This document shows, piece after piece, positions 15,984-26,218 of a stretch of DNA of 38,723 bases. This DNA is from an uncultured Ruminococcus sp. GTDB taxonomy: Bacteria > Bacillota > Clostridia > Oscillospirales > Ruminococcaceae. The stretch's first letter is position 1. Each line of letters starts with the position of its first letter. The stretch is taken from contig CANQWA010000026.1 of NCBI GenBank assembly GCA_947627445.1, forward strand, positions 1-38,723, read 5' to 3'. The position numbers and the translations under genes are program-made. The notes beneath the pieces are model-generated. The model saw only the letters and a list, made by a program, of their open reading frames with translations. It was not told the origin of the DNA and searched no databases.

Positions 15984-17720
15984 ATGCGGATGACATATAC
16001 AGATGATTTTCTGGAACAGCTTCGAGCGGCATGTCCCATGGAAACCATTGCCGGAAACTATGTCCACCTCATACGGCAAGGCAAGCACTTTGTCTGCAAC
16101 TGTCCGTTCCACTCCGAAAAGACGCCCTCCTGCACGATTTTTCCCGACAATCAGAGCTTTTACTGCTTTGGCTGTGGTGCGGGCGGTGATGTGATCACAT
16201 GGGTACGGCGTATCGAAAATCTGGAATTTCCGGATGCCGTAAAGTATCTGGCGGAACGAAGCGGTCTGGAGATTCCCACCGACAAGAAAGCGGATCAGCG
16301 GGCAAAGATCCGCACAAGGATTCTTGCGGCAAATCGAGAGGCAGCAAATTTCTATTTTCGCTGTCTTTCCAGTGGGACGGACAAGCGTGGTCTGCAATAT
16401 CTGGTTTCCAGACGGCTTTTGCCAGAGACGATCCGGAAATATGGTCTGGGATATGCACCGGATCAATGGAATACACTGACAGATCACCTGCTTCGAAAAG
16501 GATTCACAGAGGATGAGCTGATTGTAGCCAATCTGGCACACCGCTCTGCAAAAGGAAATGTATATGACGCATTCCGAGGACGAGTCATGTTTCCCATTGT
16601 AGACACCCGAGGAGCAGTCATTGGCTTTGGCGGACGTGTTCTGGATGATGCATTGCCGAAATATCTGAATACGGCGAAAACACCGGTATTTGACAAGGGG
16701 CGTAACCTGTTTTCCCTGAATTTTGCCAAAGACAGCAGCAGTAACCGGATCATTCTGGCAGAGGGCTATATGGATGTCATTGCCATTCATCAGGCAGGGT
16801 TCTCCAATGTAGTGGCAACGCTGGGAACAGCCATCACGCCGGAACAGGCACGAAGGCTGACCCAATATGCCAAGGAGGTTATCATTGCCTATGACAGCGA
16901 TGGCGCCGGTCAAAATGCGACTCAAAAAGCCATTAACCGATTCAGTGAAGTGGGACTTCCTACACGGATCTTACATATGAGCGGTGCAAAAGATCCGGAC
17001 GAATACATCAAAATATACGGCGCAGAACGATTCCGAATGCTGCTGGATCAGGCTGGAGATGCCATCAATTTCCGACTGGATCGTTGTCAAGAAGGATTGG
17101 ATATCGAAACAGAAGCCGGAAAGGTGCAATTTCTTAAACGAGTAGTTTCGGTACTGGCAGAGATCCAGAATCCGCTGGAACGAGAAGTCTATCTGTCACG
17201 TACCGCAAACAAATGGGAGATATCCTCAGATATCCTGCACCAACAGGTGATACATCAGTTACGCAATAAGCAACGATTAGAGCGTACTAAAAAATGGAAA
17301 AGCATAGTCGAGCAAACTGTCCGACCAGAATCCCGGCAGCCTCAGTCGGCAGAGCATCTGAAAGAAAGCCGTGCAGAGGAACGTATTTTATGCTATCTGC
17401 TAATATATCCCGAAGAAATTGACTGGCTCAGTCAGCATCTGGAAGCCGAACGATTTACTGTGGAATTGTACCGCAGGGTATATCAGATTGCACTGAGCTG
17501 CTGGAAAAATCAAGGATCATTTTCGCTGTCTTCCCTTGGCAGTGCATTATCAGACACTGAAATGGGTAAAATAAGCGGGATTCAAGCAAAACACAGCGAA
17601 CTTTCTGTATCAAAAAAGGAAGCGGAGGACTGCATTCAAGTATTATATTCTTCCGCAGGAAAAGTGGAAAGTGACGATGATTTGCTTCAACTGATCGAAA
17701 AAAAATCCCATCAGCAATGA
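15984..17720 (+). CDS. dnaG: DNA primase DnaG
   Basis: DnaG makes RNA primers at the replication fork. The 578-residue protein has the N-terminal zinc finger (Cys 40, His 43, Cys 61, Cys 64 in CPFHSEKTPSC and FYCFGCGAGGDV), the catalytic core, and a TOPRIM domain (about 255-335) with the LAEGYMD glutamate and YDSDGAGQ acidic residues. The C-terminal helicase-binding region follows from about 430. ATG 15984 has GAAAGGACGG upstream; an in-frame ATG at 15990 is an alternative. It is followed after 31 bases by rpoD, as in the macromolecular synthesis operon. Confidence 0.97.
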   Translation: MRMTYTDDFLEQLRAACPMETIAGNYVHLIRQGKHFVCNCPFHSEKTPSCTIFPDNQSFYCFGCGAGGDVITWVRRIENLEFPDAVKYLAERSGLEIPTDKKADQRAKIRTRILAANREAANFYFRCLSSGTDKRGLQYLVSRRLLPETIRKYGLGYAPDQWNTLTDHLLRKGFTEDELIVANLAHRSAKGNVYDAFRGRVMFPIVDTRGAVIGFGGRVLDDALPKYLNTAKTPVFDKGRNLFSLNFAKDSSSNRIILAEGYMDVIAIHQAGFSNVVATLGTAITPEQARRLTQYAKEVIIAYDSDGAGQNATQKAINRFSEVGLPTRILHMSGAKDPDEYIKIYGAERFRMLLDQAGDAINFRLDRCQEGLDIETEAGKVQFLKRVVSVLAEIQNPLEREVYLSRTANKWEISSDILHQQVIHQLRNKQRLERTKKWKSIVEQTVRPESRQPQSAEHLKESRAEERILCYLLIYPEEIDWLSQHLEAERFTVELYRRVYQIALSCWKNQGSFSLSSLGSALSDTEMGKISGIQAKHSELSVSKKEAEDCIQVLYSSAGKVESDDDLLQLIEKKSHQQ

Positions 17721-17751
17721 AACCTACATATCCGTGAAAGGATGAGAAAGC

Positions 17752-18831
17752 ATGGAACAGAAAAAAATGACAATTCAAGCTCTGCTGGAACAGGGCAAAA
17801 CAGCCGGTAAACTGACCACCAAAGAAATTACAGATGTGCTGGACGAGCTGGATTTTGACACAGAACAGCTCGCAAATATCATCGGACAGTGCGAACAACT
17901 GAATATCGAGATCGTGGATGATACACTAATGGATGATTCCATTGGTGACAGTGAGCTGGATATGATGGATGATCTGGAAATGTCACTTTCTACCGAGGGC
18001 ATTGCGATTGATGATCCGGTGAAGATCTATCTGAAAGAGATCGGCCGTGTACCGCTTCTGACGCCGGATGAAGAAACCGAGCTGGCACAGCGTATGGCAG
18101 ATGGGGATAAATCTGCGAAAAAACGCCTGTCGGAGGCAAATCTTCGTCTTGTTGTCAGCATCGCAAAGAAATATGTAGGCAGAGGCATGCAGTTTCTCGA
18201 TCTGATTCAGGAGGGCAACTTGGGCCTACTGAAGGCTGTGGAAAAATTTGACTATACCAAAGGCTTTAAATTTTCGACTTATGCCACATGGTGGATTCGT
18301 CAGGCAATCACCCGTGCCATCGCTGATCAGGCAAGAACCATCCGCATTCCGGTACACATGGTGGAAACCATTTCTAAGGTAAAAAAGGTTTCCAGTCAAC
18401 TACTGCACGAAACCGGTCATGATCCATCTGCGGAGGAAATTGCCGACAAGCTGGAAATGCCAGCAGATAGAGTCCGGGAGATCATGCGGATTGCACAAGA
18501 TCCGGTTTCTCTGGAAACGCCCATCGGTGAAGAGGAAGACAGCCATCTGGGTGACTTTATTCCCGATGATGATGCACCGGCGCCGGCAGATGCCGCTTCG
18601 CTGATGCTGCTGAAGGAACAGCTAAATGAAGTGCTTTCCACACTGACTGACCGGGAAGCAAAGGTGCTGCGGCTTCGATTCGGATTGGAGGATGGTCGTT
18701 CCCGCACACTGGAGGAAGTGGGCAAGGAATTTGATGTCACCCGTGAGCGTATTCGTCAGATCGAAGCAAAGGCACTGAGAAAACTGCGTCATCCCAGCCG
18801 CAGCAAAAAGGTCAAGGATTTCTTGGATTGA
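17752..18831 (+). CDS. rpoD: Housekeeping sigma factor RpoD (SigA)
   Basis: The 359-residue sigma-70 has a short region 1.1 (1-80), region 1.2 ([17 protein letters not shown]), region 2 with [20 protein letters not shown] and [13 protein letters not shown] for -10 recognition, region 3 ([13 protein letters not shown]), and region 4 with [23 protein letters not shown] for -35 recognition. Length matches Gram-positive SigA. GAAAGGATGAGAAAGC provides the ribosome binding site. Its 3' end overlaps the convergent ylbJ by 20 bases. Confidence 0.98.
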   Translation: MEQKKMTIQALLEQGKTAGKLTTKEITDVLDELDFDTEQLANIIGQCEQLNIEIVDDTLMDDSIGDSELDMMDDLEMSLSTEGIAIDDPVKIYLKEIGRVPLLTPDEETELAQRMADGDKSAKKRLSEANLRLVVSIAKKYVGRGMQFLDLIQEGNLGLLKAVEKFDYTKGFKFSTYATWWIRQAITRAIADQARTIRIPVHMVETISKVKKVSSQLLHETGHDPSAEEIADKLEMPADRVREIMRIAQDPVSLETPIGEEEDSHLGDFIPDDDAPAPADAASLMLLKEQLNEVLSTLTDREAKVLRLRFGLEDGRSRTLEEVGKEFDVTRERIRQIEAKALRKLRHPSRSKKVKDFLD

Positions 18832-19912
18832 TTTTTCCAGCTTCCCAAAAGACAAACAGCATCATAATGACCAGCATCATCGAGGGAAATACGGCTTCGT
18901 GCCGGATTTCTGTCACTGCCGCAGAAACCATTATCGGTTCTGCGGCATTTTTGATAGCCGGAAACATGTTTTGCCCAATGGCGCAGAATCCTACGGAAAG
19001 TAAGCCTGCTGTGATTCTTGCTTGGAACAGCTTTCGGAAAGAAACCGCTTCCCTTCCGGCTGCCGCCGCTTGCATTAGTACACACACGCCGCCAAAAGAA
19101 ATTAGACCTGCCAGAAATGGAATCTGCACGGTTACGGGCAGATGCAATTCTGCTGCATTGGTCACTTCCAGAAAGCTTTCCAGTAAGCCTGCTGTAGAAA
19201 TTGTCGTTCCAAGCTTCTGACACAACAGCTGCGGCAATTGAAATATCTTTAAGCTGCGAAGTATGCCGATTCCTGCGGAAAAGCAGAGAATGACACCACA
19301 GAGTTTCAGCAAACTGCGCCCGGCTGTTTCTGTGGCATTTATGAGCATATCACCGGTAAGGGGACGAATCATGGGCTTGTCAGTTTCCATGAGAGTAACC
19401 GGTTTTTTCCGAAACATCGCCACTGTCAGTATCAGATTTGCCAGGAAATTGGAGCAGAAAATCAGGAGAAACAACCTCCCCTGCTGTGATACATTCCCCA
19501 ATAATCCCAGCAGAAATGCAGGTCCTCCGCCAAAGCAGACACAGGCAAGCCGGCGGCTGTCTTCCTTGGAGATACTCCCCTGTTCTGTCAGAGCAAGGAG
19601 CATGCCGGCTCCCACAGGATATCCGGCGATCTGACTGAGAAGCCATAACGCAAAACAACCGTCCGGCAAACCAAACCATGCTTCTGTAATTTTCCGAAAG
19701 GGTTTCGCCGCATACCGCCAGATGCCGTTTTCTATCAGCAGCCGAGACAGGATCATCATGGCATAAAGTGACGGAATGATCACGGTCAAACAGCGGTTCA
19801 GCGCTGAAAACAGTTCCAAGCGGATGCTGCCGGAAAAGCAGACACAGCAGATCAGCAGACACAGCAATAACATTGCAGCAGCCGTAAAATGCAGTTGATG
19901 TTTAAGAACCAT
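18812..19912 (-). CDS. ylbJ: Sporulation integral membrane protein YlbJ-like
   Basis: The 366-residue protein is almost wholly hydrophobic, with about eight or nine membrane segments and the nucleoside-recognition (Gate) domain pattern [26 protein letters not shown] in two halves, then [13 protein letters not shown]. In Bacillus subtilis ylbJ is expressed in the mother cell under SigE and is needed for normal spores. Its presence suggests, but does not prove, a spore-forming lineage. ATG 19912 has AAGGAG rather far upstream (14 bases). The last 20 bases overlap rpoD on the other strand. Confidence 0.85.
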   Translation of the reverse strand: MVLKHQLHFTAAAMLLLCLLICCVCFSGSIRLELFSALNRCLTVIIPSLYAMMILSRLLIENGIWRYAAKPFRKITEAWFGLPDGCFALWLLSQIAGYPVGAGMLLALTEQGSISKEDSRRLACVCFGGGPAFLLGLLGNVSQQGRLFLLIFCSNFLANLILTVAMFRKKPVTLMETDKPMIRPLTGDMLINATETAGRSLLKLCGVILCFSAGIGILRSLKIFQLPQLLCQKLGTTISTAGLLESFLEVTNAAELHLPVTVQIPFLAGLISFGGVCVLMQAAAAGREAVSFRKLFQARITAGLLSVGFCAIGQNMFPAIKNAAEPIMVSAAVTEIRHEAVFPSMMLVIMMLFVFWEAGKINPRNP

Positions 19913-20085
19913 ATCTGTCGGTTCAACTCCTTGGTATGGAATATTCCAATGTATGCAGTCAAGCCTTCATATATGCCAGATGTGTCCCAGAAATTGGCTC
20001 TCCTGTAGTTTATCTATCCTACACAAAGTCATCCAAACCACTTTGTACAAAACAACCATTTTGCATGAATTTCTCTCCATAATTC

Positions 20086-20114
20086 TTGTGATTTTCTATC
20101 AGATGTGATATAAT
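20086..20114 (+). promoter_or_regulatory. Promoter of the epimerase-like gene
   Basis: TTGTGA (20086-20091) and TATAAT (20109-20114) are 17 bases apart, 48 bases before the start codon. The rest of the 249-base gap between ylbJ and this gene shows nothing else I can support. Confidence 0.7.
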
Positions 20115-20161
20115 AAAACACATCAAACCGGAAAAATTACAAGTTCCAAGGAGGAAACCAT

Positions 20162-21016
20162 ATGCTATACGAAATCAAAAACGGCAATCTGTCATTTGCT
20201 GTTGACACCTTTGGTGCAGAGTTGCATTCACTGAAACGGAACGGGCTGGAATATCTCTGGCAGTGCGGCGATGCATGGAAACGATATGCTCCCCTGCTGT
20301 TCCCCTTTATCTGTTCCCCAAAAGACAGAGCCTATAGAGCGAACCATAACGTATACCGGATGAAAGCAAATCACGGCTTTGCCAGAGATCTTGAGTTTGA
20401 GCTGCTGAGACAGGATGAAAAGTCTGTGACCTTTGAACTGAGATCCAATGAGGAGACGCTGGCGCAGTATCCCTATCACTTTGCATTTCAGGTAACGTAT
20501 ACGATTCTGGACGATGGCGTCAAGATCGAACATCAGGTGCGGAACACAGGTGATATTCCCATGTATTTCTACATCGGCGGACATCCGGCATTCAACTGTC
20601 CTCTGGAAGCTGGTGAAAGCTTTACAGACTACTATGTGGAATATGAGAAGAATGAGCATATCACCAGAAATATTGACGGCAAAGATGTAACACTGATAGA
20701 GAATCAAAATGTGATTCCTGTGACACGGGATCTTTTCGACTATGACGCTATCATTCTCCCTGAGCCGAATTCCAAGAAAATCTCTCTGAAATCCCATAAG
20801 TCCGCACATTCTGTTACGGTAGAATTTCCCGAGTCGAAGTGTATTGCGGTCTGGTCGCCGGAGAAAAATGACGATGCTGCATTTGTCTGCTTAGAGCCGT
20901 GGACTTCTGTACCGGTATACTTTGATAAAGAAGAGGATATTGAAAAAAAGGCACACGCTATTCCGTTAGACCCCCAGAAGGAATACAGCTATACATATTC
21001 CATCAAAGTGAATTGA
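20162..21016 (+). CDS. Aldose 1-epimerase family protein, LacX-like
   Basis: The 284-residue protein has the galactose mutarotase-like beta fold: AVDTFGAELHSLKRNGLEYLW near the start (in parts), KANHGFARDLEFEL, the active-site-like GGHPAFNCPLE with its His, and WSPEKNDDAAFVCLEPW near the end. Proteins of this type interconvert anomers of hexoses or sugar phosphates. The LacX-like branch lacks a proven substrate. AAGGAGG lies just before ATG 20162. It is a one-gene unit with its own promoter and terminator. Confidence 0.88.
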   Translation: MLYEIKNGNLSFAVDTFGAELHSLKRNGLEYLWQCGDAWKRYAPLLFPFICSPKDRAYRANHNVYRMKANHGFARDLEFELLRQDEKSVTFELRSNEETLAQYPYHFAFQVTYTILDDGVKIEHQVRNTGDIPMYFYIGGHPAFNCPLEAGESFTDYYVEYEKNEHITRNIDGKDVTLIENQNVIPVTRDLFDYDAIILPEPNSKKISLKSHKSAHSVTVEFPESKCIAVWSPEKNDDAAFVCLEPWTSVPVYFDKEEDIEKKAHAIPLDPQKEYSYTYSIKVN

Positions 21017-21060
21017 GGCAGAAAATCCATGACGAAGCCATGAAAATAAATGCAAAATCA

Positions 21061-21103
21061 AAAAACGGTACAAAGCCATTCGATGGTCTTTGTACCGTTT
21101 TAT
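21061..21103. terminator. Bidirectional terminator between convergent genes
   Basis: A stem AAACGGTACAAAG / CTTTGTACCGTTT with an inner CCAT/ATGG stem is A-rich on its left and T-rich on its right, so it can end the epimerase transcript on the plus strand and the kinase transcript from the right. Between it and 21227 (about 120 bases) I see nothing further. Confidence 0.85.
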
Positions 21104-21227
21104 CCTTTAAACAAGAGATAAAAACGCATAAATGCTGATCATACACGGTATCACAGTTGATGGATCAAAGCAAAATGACAGATAAATTCCCAACGGTCTG
21201 GTGACGTCAGGTAGAGCGTCTCTTCAT

Positions 21228-23846
21228 TTATATTGCCGTTTCAGATACAGAACTGCCGTCCTCTGTATTTTGTCCGAGCATTTCGGTCAGAAGTTCCATC
21301 AGGCTGTCAATATCGAACGGCTTTGCAACATGCGCATTCATACCGCTTTCCAGAGCCTGCTGCTTGTCCTCGTCAAAGGCATTTGCGGTCATTGCCACGA
21401 TTGGTATCGAAGCAAGCTCCTTATCATCTAACCCACGAATAGCCTTTGCGGCTTCGTAGCCGTTCATTACCGGCATCTGTATATCCATCAGTATCAGCGA
21501 ATAGTAGCCGTGCTGAGAATTTTTCACCTTTTCAACAGCAATGCTGCCGTTTTCAGCTTTGTCGATTAAGAATCCGTTGGCAGACAGAAGTTCCTCGGCA
21601 ATTTCACGGTTAAGTTCATTGTCCTCCACAAGAAGCAAACGTTTTCCGGCAATATTTTCCGATTTGTCGGGAATGGCTTCCTTTTGTCCAGAAGAAACAC
21701 GATCCATTCCCACAGAGATCAGTATGTCCCTGAGTTCCGAAAGGAATATGGGCTTGCTGCAAAATGCGGTAACACCGGCAGCTCTGGCTTCATCTTCCAT
21801 ATCTGTCCAGTCGTAAGCGGTAATGATGATGATTGGAGTGGAATCGCCTATGATTCCACGAATCTGACGAACAACTTCCAGTCCGTTCAGGTCGGGAAGG
21901 AACCAATCTATGATGTAGGCATGATAGTCTTCGCCCATTTCATGTGCCTGTTTTGCGTGGAGAACAGCTTCTTTTCCGTGCAATACCCAGTCAGCGTGCA
22001 TTCCGATCTGACGGAGCATTTTTGAAACGCTGTCGCAGGTAATAAAGCTGTCGTCGGCAATCAGTGTACGAAGCCCCTTCAATTCTCCGATGTCTTCGAT
22101 TTTTTTCGGCTCAGACTGAAGGCGGAATTCCAGATCAATGACAAATTCCGACCCTTTTCCCTGCTCGGACTCTACAGTTATCGTTCCGCCCATAGCATCA
22201 ATAATATTCTTGGTGATCGCCATACCGAGACCCGTACCCTGAATGCCGCTGGCAGTGGTGTTCCGTTCACGCTCAAATGGTTCAAAAATATGATCCATAA
22301 AATCCTTGCTCATTCCAATGCCCGTATCCTTGACACGTATCTCATATGCGCCGTAACCTTTGGGAGCGCTTGGCTTCTGACGGACGGTGAGCGCAACAGT
22401 TCCTCCGGGCGGTGTGAATTTTATCGCATTTGAAAGCAGATTCAGCAGCACCTGATTTACATGGAGTTTGTCACAGCATATATCCTCGTTGACCACATCA
22501 ATGGTATCCATGTAAAAGTTAAGCTGCTTGGAACGCATCTGGGTCTGGATAATATTCCGCATATCCTTGAAAATATCGGAAATAGAGCAGTCCTTTTCTT
22601 CAATATTCAGCTTGCCCGATTCGATACGGCTCATGTCAAGAATATCGTTGACCAGCGAAAGCATATGATTTCCGGAAGAAAGTATTTTGCTGAGGTATTC
22701 CTCCGTTTTTTCACGGTTGTCAAGGCACGTCTGAACCAGTGTCGTGTAGCCGATGATTGCGTTCATAGGCGTTCTTATGTCGTGGGACATATTGGAAAGG
22801 AAAATACTCTTTGCCCGGTCTGCGGCTTCGGCTTTGCGGAGCTTTTCGGAAAGAACAGCCTGTTCTACCGCCTGCGCAGTCAGCTGCTTTGAATTTTTCC
22901 GCACCCAAAGATAGTAGACGAAAATAACGCCTGCCATTATGAGACCCAGAACAAAGCACATTTTCCGTATCAGGAAAACGCTTTCAAAGGCCACACTTTC
23001 GGGAATTTCAACGGCAATGGACCAGTCGTTTATGCCCATAGGGCTGTAATACATATAATCCCAGCCCTTTGTTGCCGGTGTGCGGAAAACGACATAACCT
23101 GTGCCAAGAGCAAGCACATCGTCGGTATAATCTTCCCAACTGAGTTTTCCTTTTGTCTTGCGGGGATATATGCTCGAGTTGTAATTGTTGATATTGACAA
23201 GTTCTTGATGCGTGGGGTATGTATCAAGAATAAAATCTCCGTTGCGGGTGTCGATGATAAAAACGCTTGCGGAGGCATCATAAATTGTCTGGTTATTAAG
23301 GCTTTCAGGGAGTTCGTTCAAATCAATTACACCATAAAGCAGCGCAACTGTTTCACCGTCACGGACAATCGGCACAAAATGGCGTAATATAGGCGTTCCT
23401 GTGATAATATTCTCTGTTTTTTCCGAAATATGTTCTCCTTGTGCGGATTCTGTGGCAAAAGAAATATCCGATGTAGAAATTTTCCGTACATTGCCATCTG
23501 GTGAAAGAAGCGAGTTATCCGGCAAAAGTACACGCACCTGTATAGTTTCCATCAGAATATCATTTGTTCGCAACACTTGTGAGGCTGATTCGATATTAAA
23601 ATCATCCAATCTTTGAAGCATTTCAGCCGTAGCATTGAGTATCTGACTGTCTCTCTGGATTTTCACTTTCACTTCTTCGGTAATTGTTTTTACACATTCT
23701 TCCATGCGGCTGATAGCACGTTTCCGCAAAATGATATCGATGCCAATGTATGCCGTTACCAGCAGGGCGACAATAATAATGATAACGATTCCTGTAGCCG
23801 TCAGACTCTTATCCGATTTTATATTTTTCTTGATTTTCACGGACAT
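21228..23846 (-). CDS. Hybrid sensor histidine kinase with Cache-like sensor and two receiver domains
   Basis: About 872 residues. A membrane segment (about 19-40) is followed by an extracellular region of about 250 residues of Cache type, a second membrane segment (about 296-315), HisKA with His about 355 (NMSHDIRTPMN), HATPase with LLNLLSNAIKFTPPGG and GTGLGMAI, then two receiver domains. The first (about 590-710) has Asp about 647 in IIDWFLPD, the second (about 733-850) Asp about 788 in LILMDIQMP. Both keep the acidic pair and the Lys (CSKP, AKPF). There is no DNA-binding domain. ATG 23846 has GGAG 7 bases upstream. It follows the next kinase by about 150 bases and is probably the last gene of that operon. 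Confidence 0.93.
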   Translation of the reverse strand: MSVKIKKNIKSDKSLTATGIVIIIIVALLVTAYIGIDIILRKRAISRMEECVKTITEEVKVKIQRDSQILNATAEMLQRLDDFNIESASQVLRTNDILMETIQVRVLLPDNSLLSPDGNVRKISTSDISFATESAQGEHISEKTENIITGTPILRHFVPIVRDGETVALLYGVIDLNELPESLNNQTIYDASASVFIIDTRNGDFILDTYPTHQELVNINNYNSSIYPRKTKGKLSWEDYTDDVLALGTGYVVFRTPATKGWDYMYYSPMGINDWSIAVEIPESVAFESVFLIRKMCFVLGLIMAGVIFVYYLWVRKNSKQLTAQAVEQAVLSEKLRKAEAADRAKSIFLSNMSHDIRTPMNAIIGYTTLVQTCLDNREKTEEYLSKILSSGNHMLSLVNDILDMSRIESGKLNIEEKDCSISDIFKDMRNIIQTQMRSKQLNFYMDTIDVVNEDICCDKLHVNQVLLNLLSNAIKFTPPGGTVALTVRQKPSAPKGYGAYEIRVKDTGIGMSKDFMDHIFEPFERERNTTASGIQGTGLGMAITKNIIDAMGGTITVESEQGKGSEFVIDLEFRLQSEPKKIEDIGELKGLRTLIADDSFITCDSVSKMLRQIGMHADWVLHGKEAVLHAKQAHEMGEDYHAYIIDWFLPDLNGLEVVRQIRGIIGDSTPIIIITAYDWTDMEDEARAAGVTAFCSKPIFLSELRDILISVGMDRVSSGQKEAIPDKSENIAGKRLLLVEDNELNREIAEELLSANGFLIDKAENGSIAVEKVKNSQHGYYSLILMDIQMPVMNGYEAAKAIRGLDDKELASIPIVAMTANAFDEDKQQALESGMNAHVAKPFDIDSLMELLTEMLGQNTEDGSSVSETAI

Positions 23847-24004
23847 AGCCATTCTCCTTTTTGGATAGATTTACCCAGTAGATTATCCTATCTATTATCT
23901 ATACTTTTTGTCCGATATATGCATTTTAACCCAATCCTCTTCATTCCGATAGATGGATCGATCGGAGTTGTGCCGCCGCAATTTATTGCAAAAAGTTTTT
24001 TATC

Positions 24005-26218
24005 TCAGTTGTGTTTCAATACCTCGTTTATGGCAGCGAGTACTGCCGAAGTTTCCAGCGGCTTTGAAAGGTGCGCATTCATGCCTGCCTGTCGACTCTT
24101 TTCTTCGTCCTCTGCAAATGCGTTGGCAGTCATAGCAAAAATGGGTATTGTTGCTGCATCAGGACGTTCCATCGTGCGTATACGCCTTGTCGCTTCAAAA
24201 CCATTCATGTGCGGCATTTGTATGTCCATCAGAATCAGATCATAGTGACCCGTCTCGCTCTTGGCAAAAAGTTCAACAGCTATTTGTCCGTCTTCAGCTT
24301 CGTCAATTATCGCTCCGGTGCTTGACCCAAGAAGTTCAACGGCAATTTCACGGTTGATCTCGTTATCCTCAGCAAGAAGTATGTGCTTTCCGCTGAAGTT
24401 GTAAGTTTTTTCTTCAGCAATCCTGCTGTCCGCAGACTTGCCCTTTTTCCATTCTATCATGTGAGAATTTTCAGTAACGAAGAAGGGAAGCTGTGCAACA
24501 AATTCTGAGCCGCTGCCGTATGCACTGCTTACCGAAATGCTGCCGCCCATCAGTTCCAAAAACCTTTTAACTATCGAAAGTCCAAGACCTGTGCCTCCGT
24601 ATTTATGCGTAACTTCCACATTTTCCTGTTCAAATGCCTCAAATATCTTGTCAAGGTTCTCTTCTTTTATACCCATGCCCGTATCCTTGACAGAAAAGCT
24701 CAGCAGTACGGTGTCTTCCTTGTGCTTTATCTCGCTTATGCCAAGCGTTATACTTCCGCCCTCAGGCGTAAATTTGAAAGCATTCGAGAGAAGGTTGGTC
24801 AGTATCTGATTCAAGCGCAGTGAATCGCCGCCGACAAACTTGTCTATATTGCCAGAAAGTGATATCTCAAAGTCAATCCCTTTCTCCTCCGCCTGTATGC
24901 TGTAAATGTTCTCAATATTCTCCAGGAACAGCTGTAGATCGAATAGCTCGTTTTTCAGCTGTATCTTGCCGCTTTCTATCTTCGACATATCCAGTACATC
25001 GTTTATCAGCAGCATCAGGTGCTTTGACGAAAGCGCCACCTTTTTCAGGCTGTCGTCCACCTTATCGGGGTCATCTTTGTTTTGGCGTGCAATTTCTGTC
25101 ATACCTATTATGCCGTTCATGGGTGTTCGTATCTCGTGACTCATGCGGCTCAAAAATTCGCTCTTTGCAATGCTTGCCTGTTCAGCAGCTTTTTGCGCCT
25201 TTTCGGCAGATCTGCGTGCCGCCTCCAGCTGTTTCGAGTGCGCCCGTAAATTGATAAGATATATGCAGAAGATAAGCAGTATGATTAGCATAACAGTAGC
25301 CATCATAGTTATGGCGTTTCGGTTCAGATGACTGCTCAACTCCTCGGTCATCTCATCTACGACCTCGTAAGGCACTTCCATAAGCATGTACCATTCTGTA
25401 CCCTCAATAGGGGCATAGTACATGCACATGTGAATCCCATCTGCCTTGAATACCACCATTCCGGACTTTCCGCTTGTAAAGTCGTTCTCAATATTTTCTA
25501 TCGAGAATCCTTCATCAAATGCCGCATACTCTCTGAATTTTGAGATGATATTGCTGCCCTGCGGCAGGTCGGTGAAAAACGTGTTGTAAACGATAAAACT
25601 GCCATCTTTTGTCACAATGCTTGCATTTGTCTGACCATCCTCACTGCGCAAAAACAGGTGCTGACCAATAGAATCCGCCGTAAAGCCTGCAATTATCGCT
25701 ATTATTTTCGTATCGGCAAAGTTTATGGGCTTGATTCGCGTGCCCAAGACAATCATGTTATTATCAAGAAATGTTTCGTTATACGAAATAAGCTCATCTT
25801 CTCCGTCAAGCAGCTGAGCCAGAAAACTCAGTTTGGATGCCGCAGGATGTTTCCCATCTTCGCTGTAATAAAAGCCATTTTCGTCTACAAACGCCATAAA
25901 CTCAAAATCATTGTTCTGCTCAGCATCACCAATGAATCTTTCCAACGCCTCTAAATTCTCCGCATCCTTGATGTTGACGCTCTCCGCCACCATTCTCAGA
26001 CCGCTGTACCTCATGGAAAGTCCCGACTTAAAGTTTGCCTGTGTAAGATTGGTCATCTCCCGCAGATAAATGGTATTCATGTTTTTGGTGAAATTTGACG
26101 TTATCCCAGCAGCGGCAACGATCAGCCAGTACACCAGAAGACATACCAGCAATATCGCAAATATCAGTACGATAGAAAATCGCCAGTGCGACACCTTTTT
26201 CCCATGACTTTCACGCAT
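24005..26218 (-). CDS. Hybrid sensor histidine kinase with dCache-like sensor and one receiver domain
   Basis: The 737-residue kinase has a membrane segment (about 14-38), an extracellular dCache-like region (about 40-300), a second membrane segment (about 303-324), a short coiled coil rich in Ala/Glu/Lys, HisKA with His 361 (RMSHEIRTPMNG), HATPase (TNLLSNAFKFTPEGG, GGTGLGLSIV) and one receiver domain with Asp about 665 (LILMDIQMPHMNG). ATG 26218 overlaps the stop of the upstream lipoprotein gene by eight bases, so the two are translationally coupled and probably act together. No output domain is present; phosphate would have to pass to an Hpt or regulator elsewhere. Confidence 0.93.
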   Translation of the reverse strand: MRESHGKKVSHWRFSIVLIFAILLVCLLVYWLIVAAAGITSNFTKNMNTIYLREMTNLTQANFKSGLSMRYSGLRMVAESVNIKDAENLEALERFIGDAEQNNDFEFMAFVDENGFYYSEDGKHPAASKLSFLAQLLDGEDELISYNETFLDNNMIVLGTRIKPINFADTKIIAIIAGFTADSIGQHLFLRSEDGQTNASIVTKDGSFIVYNTFFTDLPQGSNIISKFREYAAFDEGFSIENIENDFTSGKSGMVVFKADGIHMCMYYAPIEGTEWYMLMEVPYEVVDEMTEELSSHLNRNAITMMATVMLIILLIFCIYLINLRAHSKQLEAARRSAEKAQKAAEQASIAKSEFLSRMSHEIRTPMNGIIGMTEIARQNKDDPDKVDDSLKKVALSSKHLMLLINDVLDMSKIESGKIQLKNELFDLQLFLENIENIYSIQAEEKGIDFEISLSGNIDKFVGGDSLRLNQILTNLLSNAFKFTPEGGSITLGISEIKHKEDTVLLSFSVKDTGMGIKEENLDKIFEAFEQENVEVTHKYGGTGLGLSIVKRFLELMGGSISVSSAYGSGSEFVAQLPFFVTENSHMIEWKKGKSADSRIAEEKTYNFSGKHILLAEDNEINREIAVELLGSSTGAIIDEAEDGQIAVELFAKSETGHYDLILMDIQMPHMNGFEATRRIRTMERPDAATIPIFAMTANAFAEDEEKSRQAGMNAHLSKPLETSAVLAAINEVLKHN

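Noticed and set aside
15288-16925. 545-codon open frame on the minus strand
   Set aside because: It lies wholly antisense to dgt and dnaG, both certain genes. The product is Cys-rich with no family resemblance and has no ribosome binding site.
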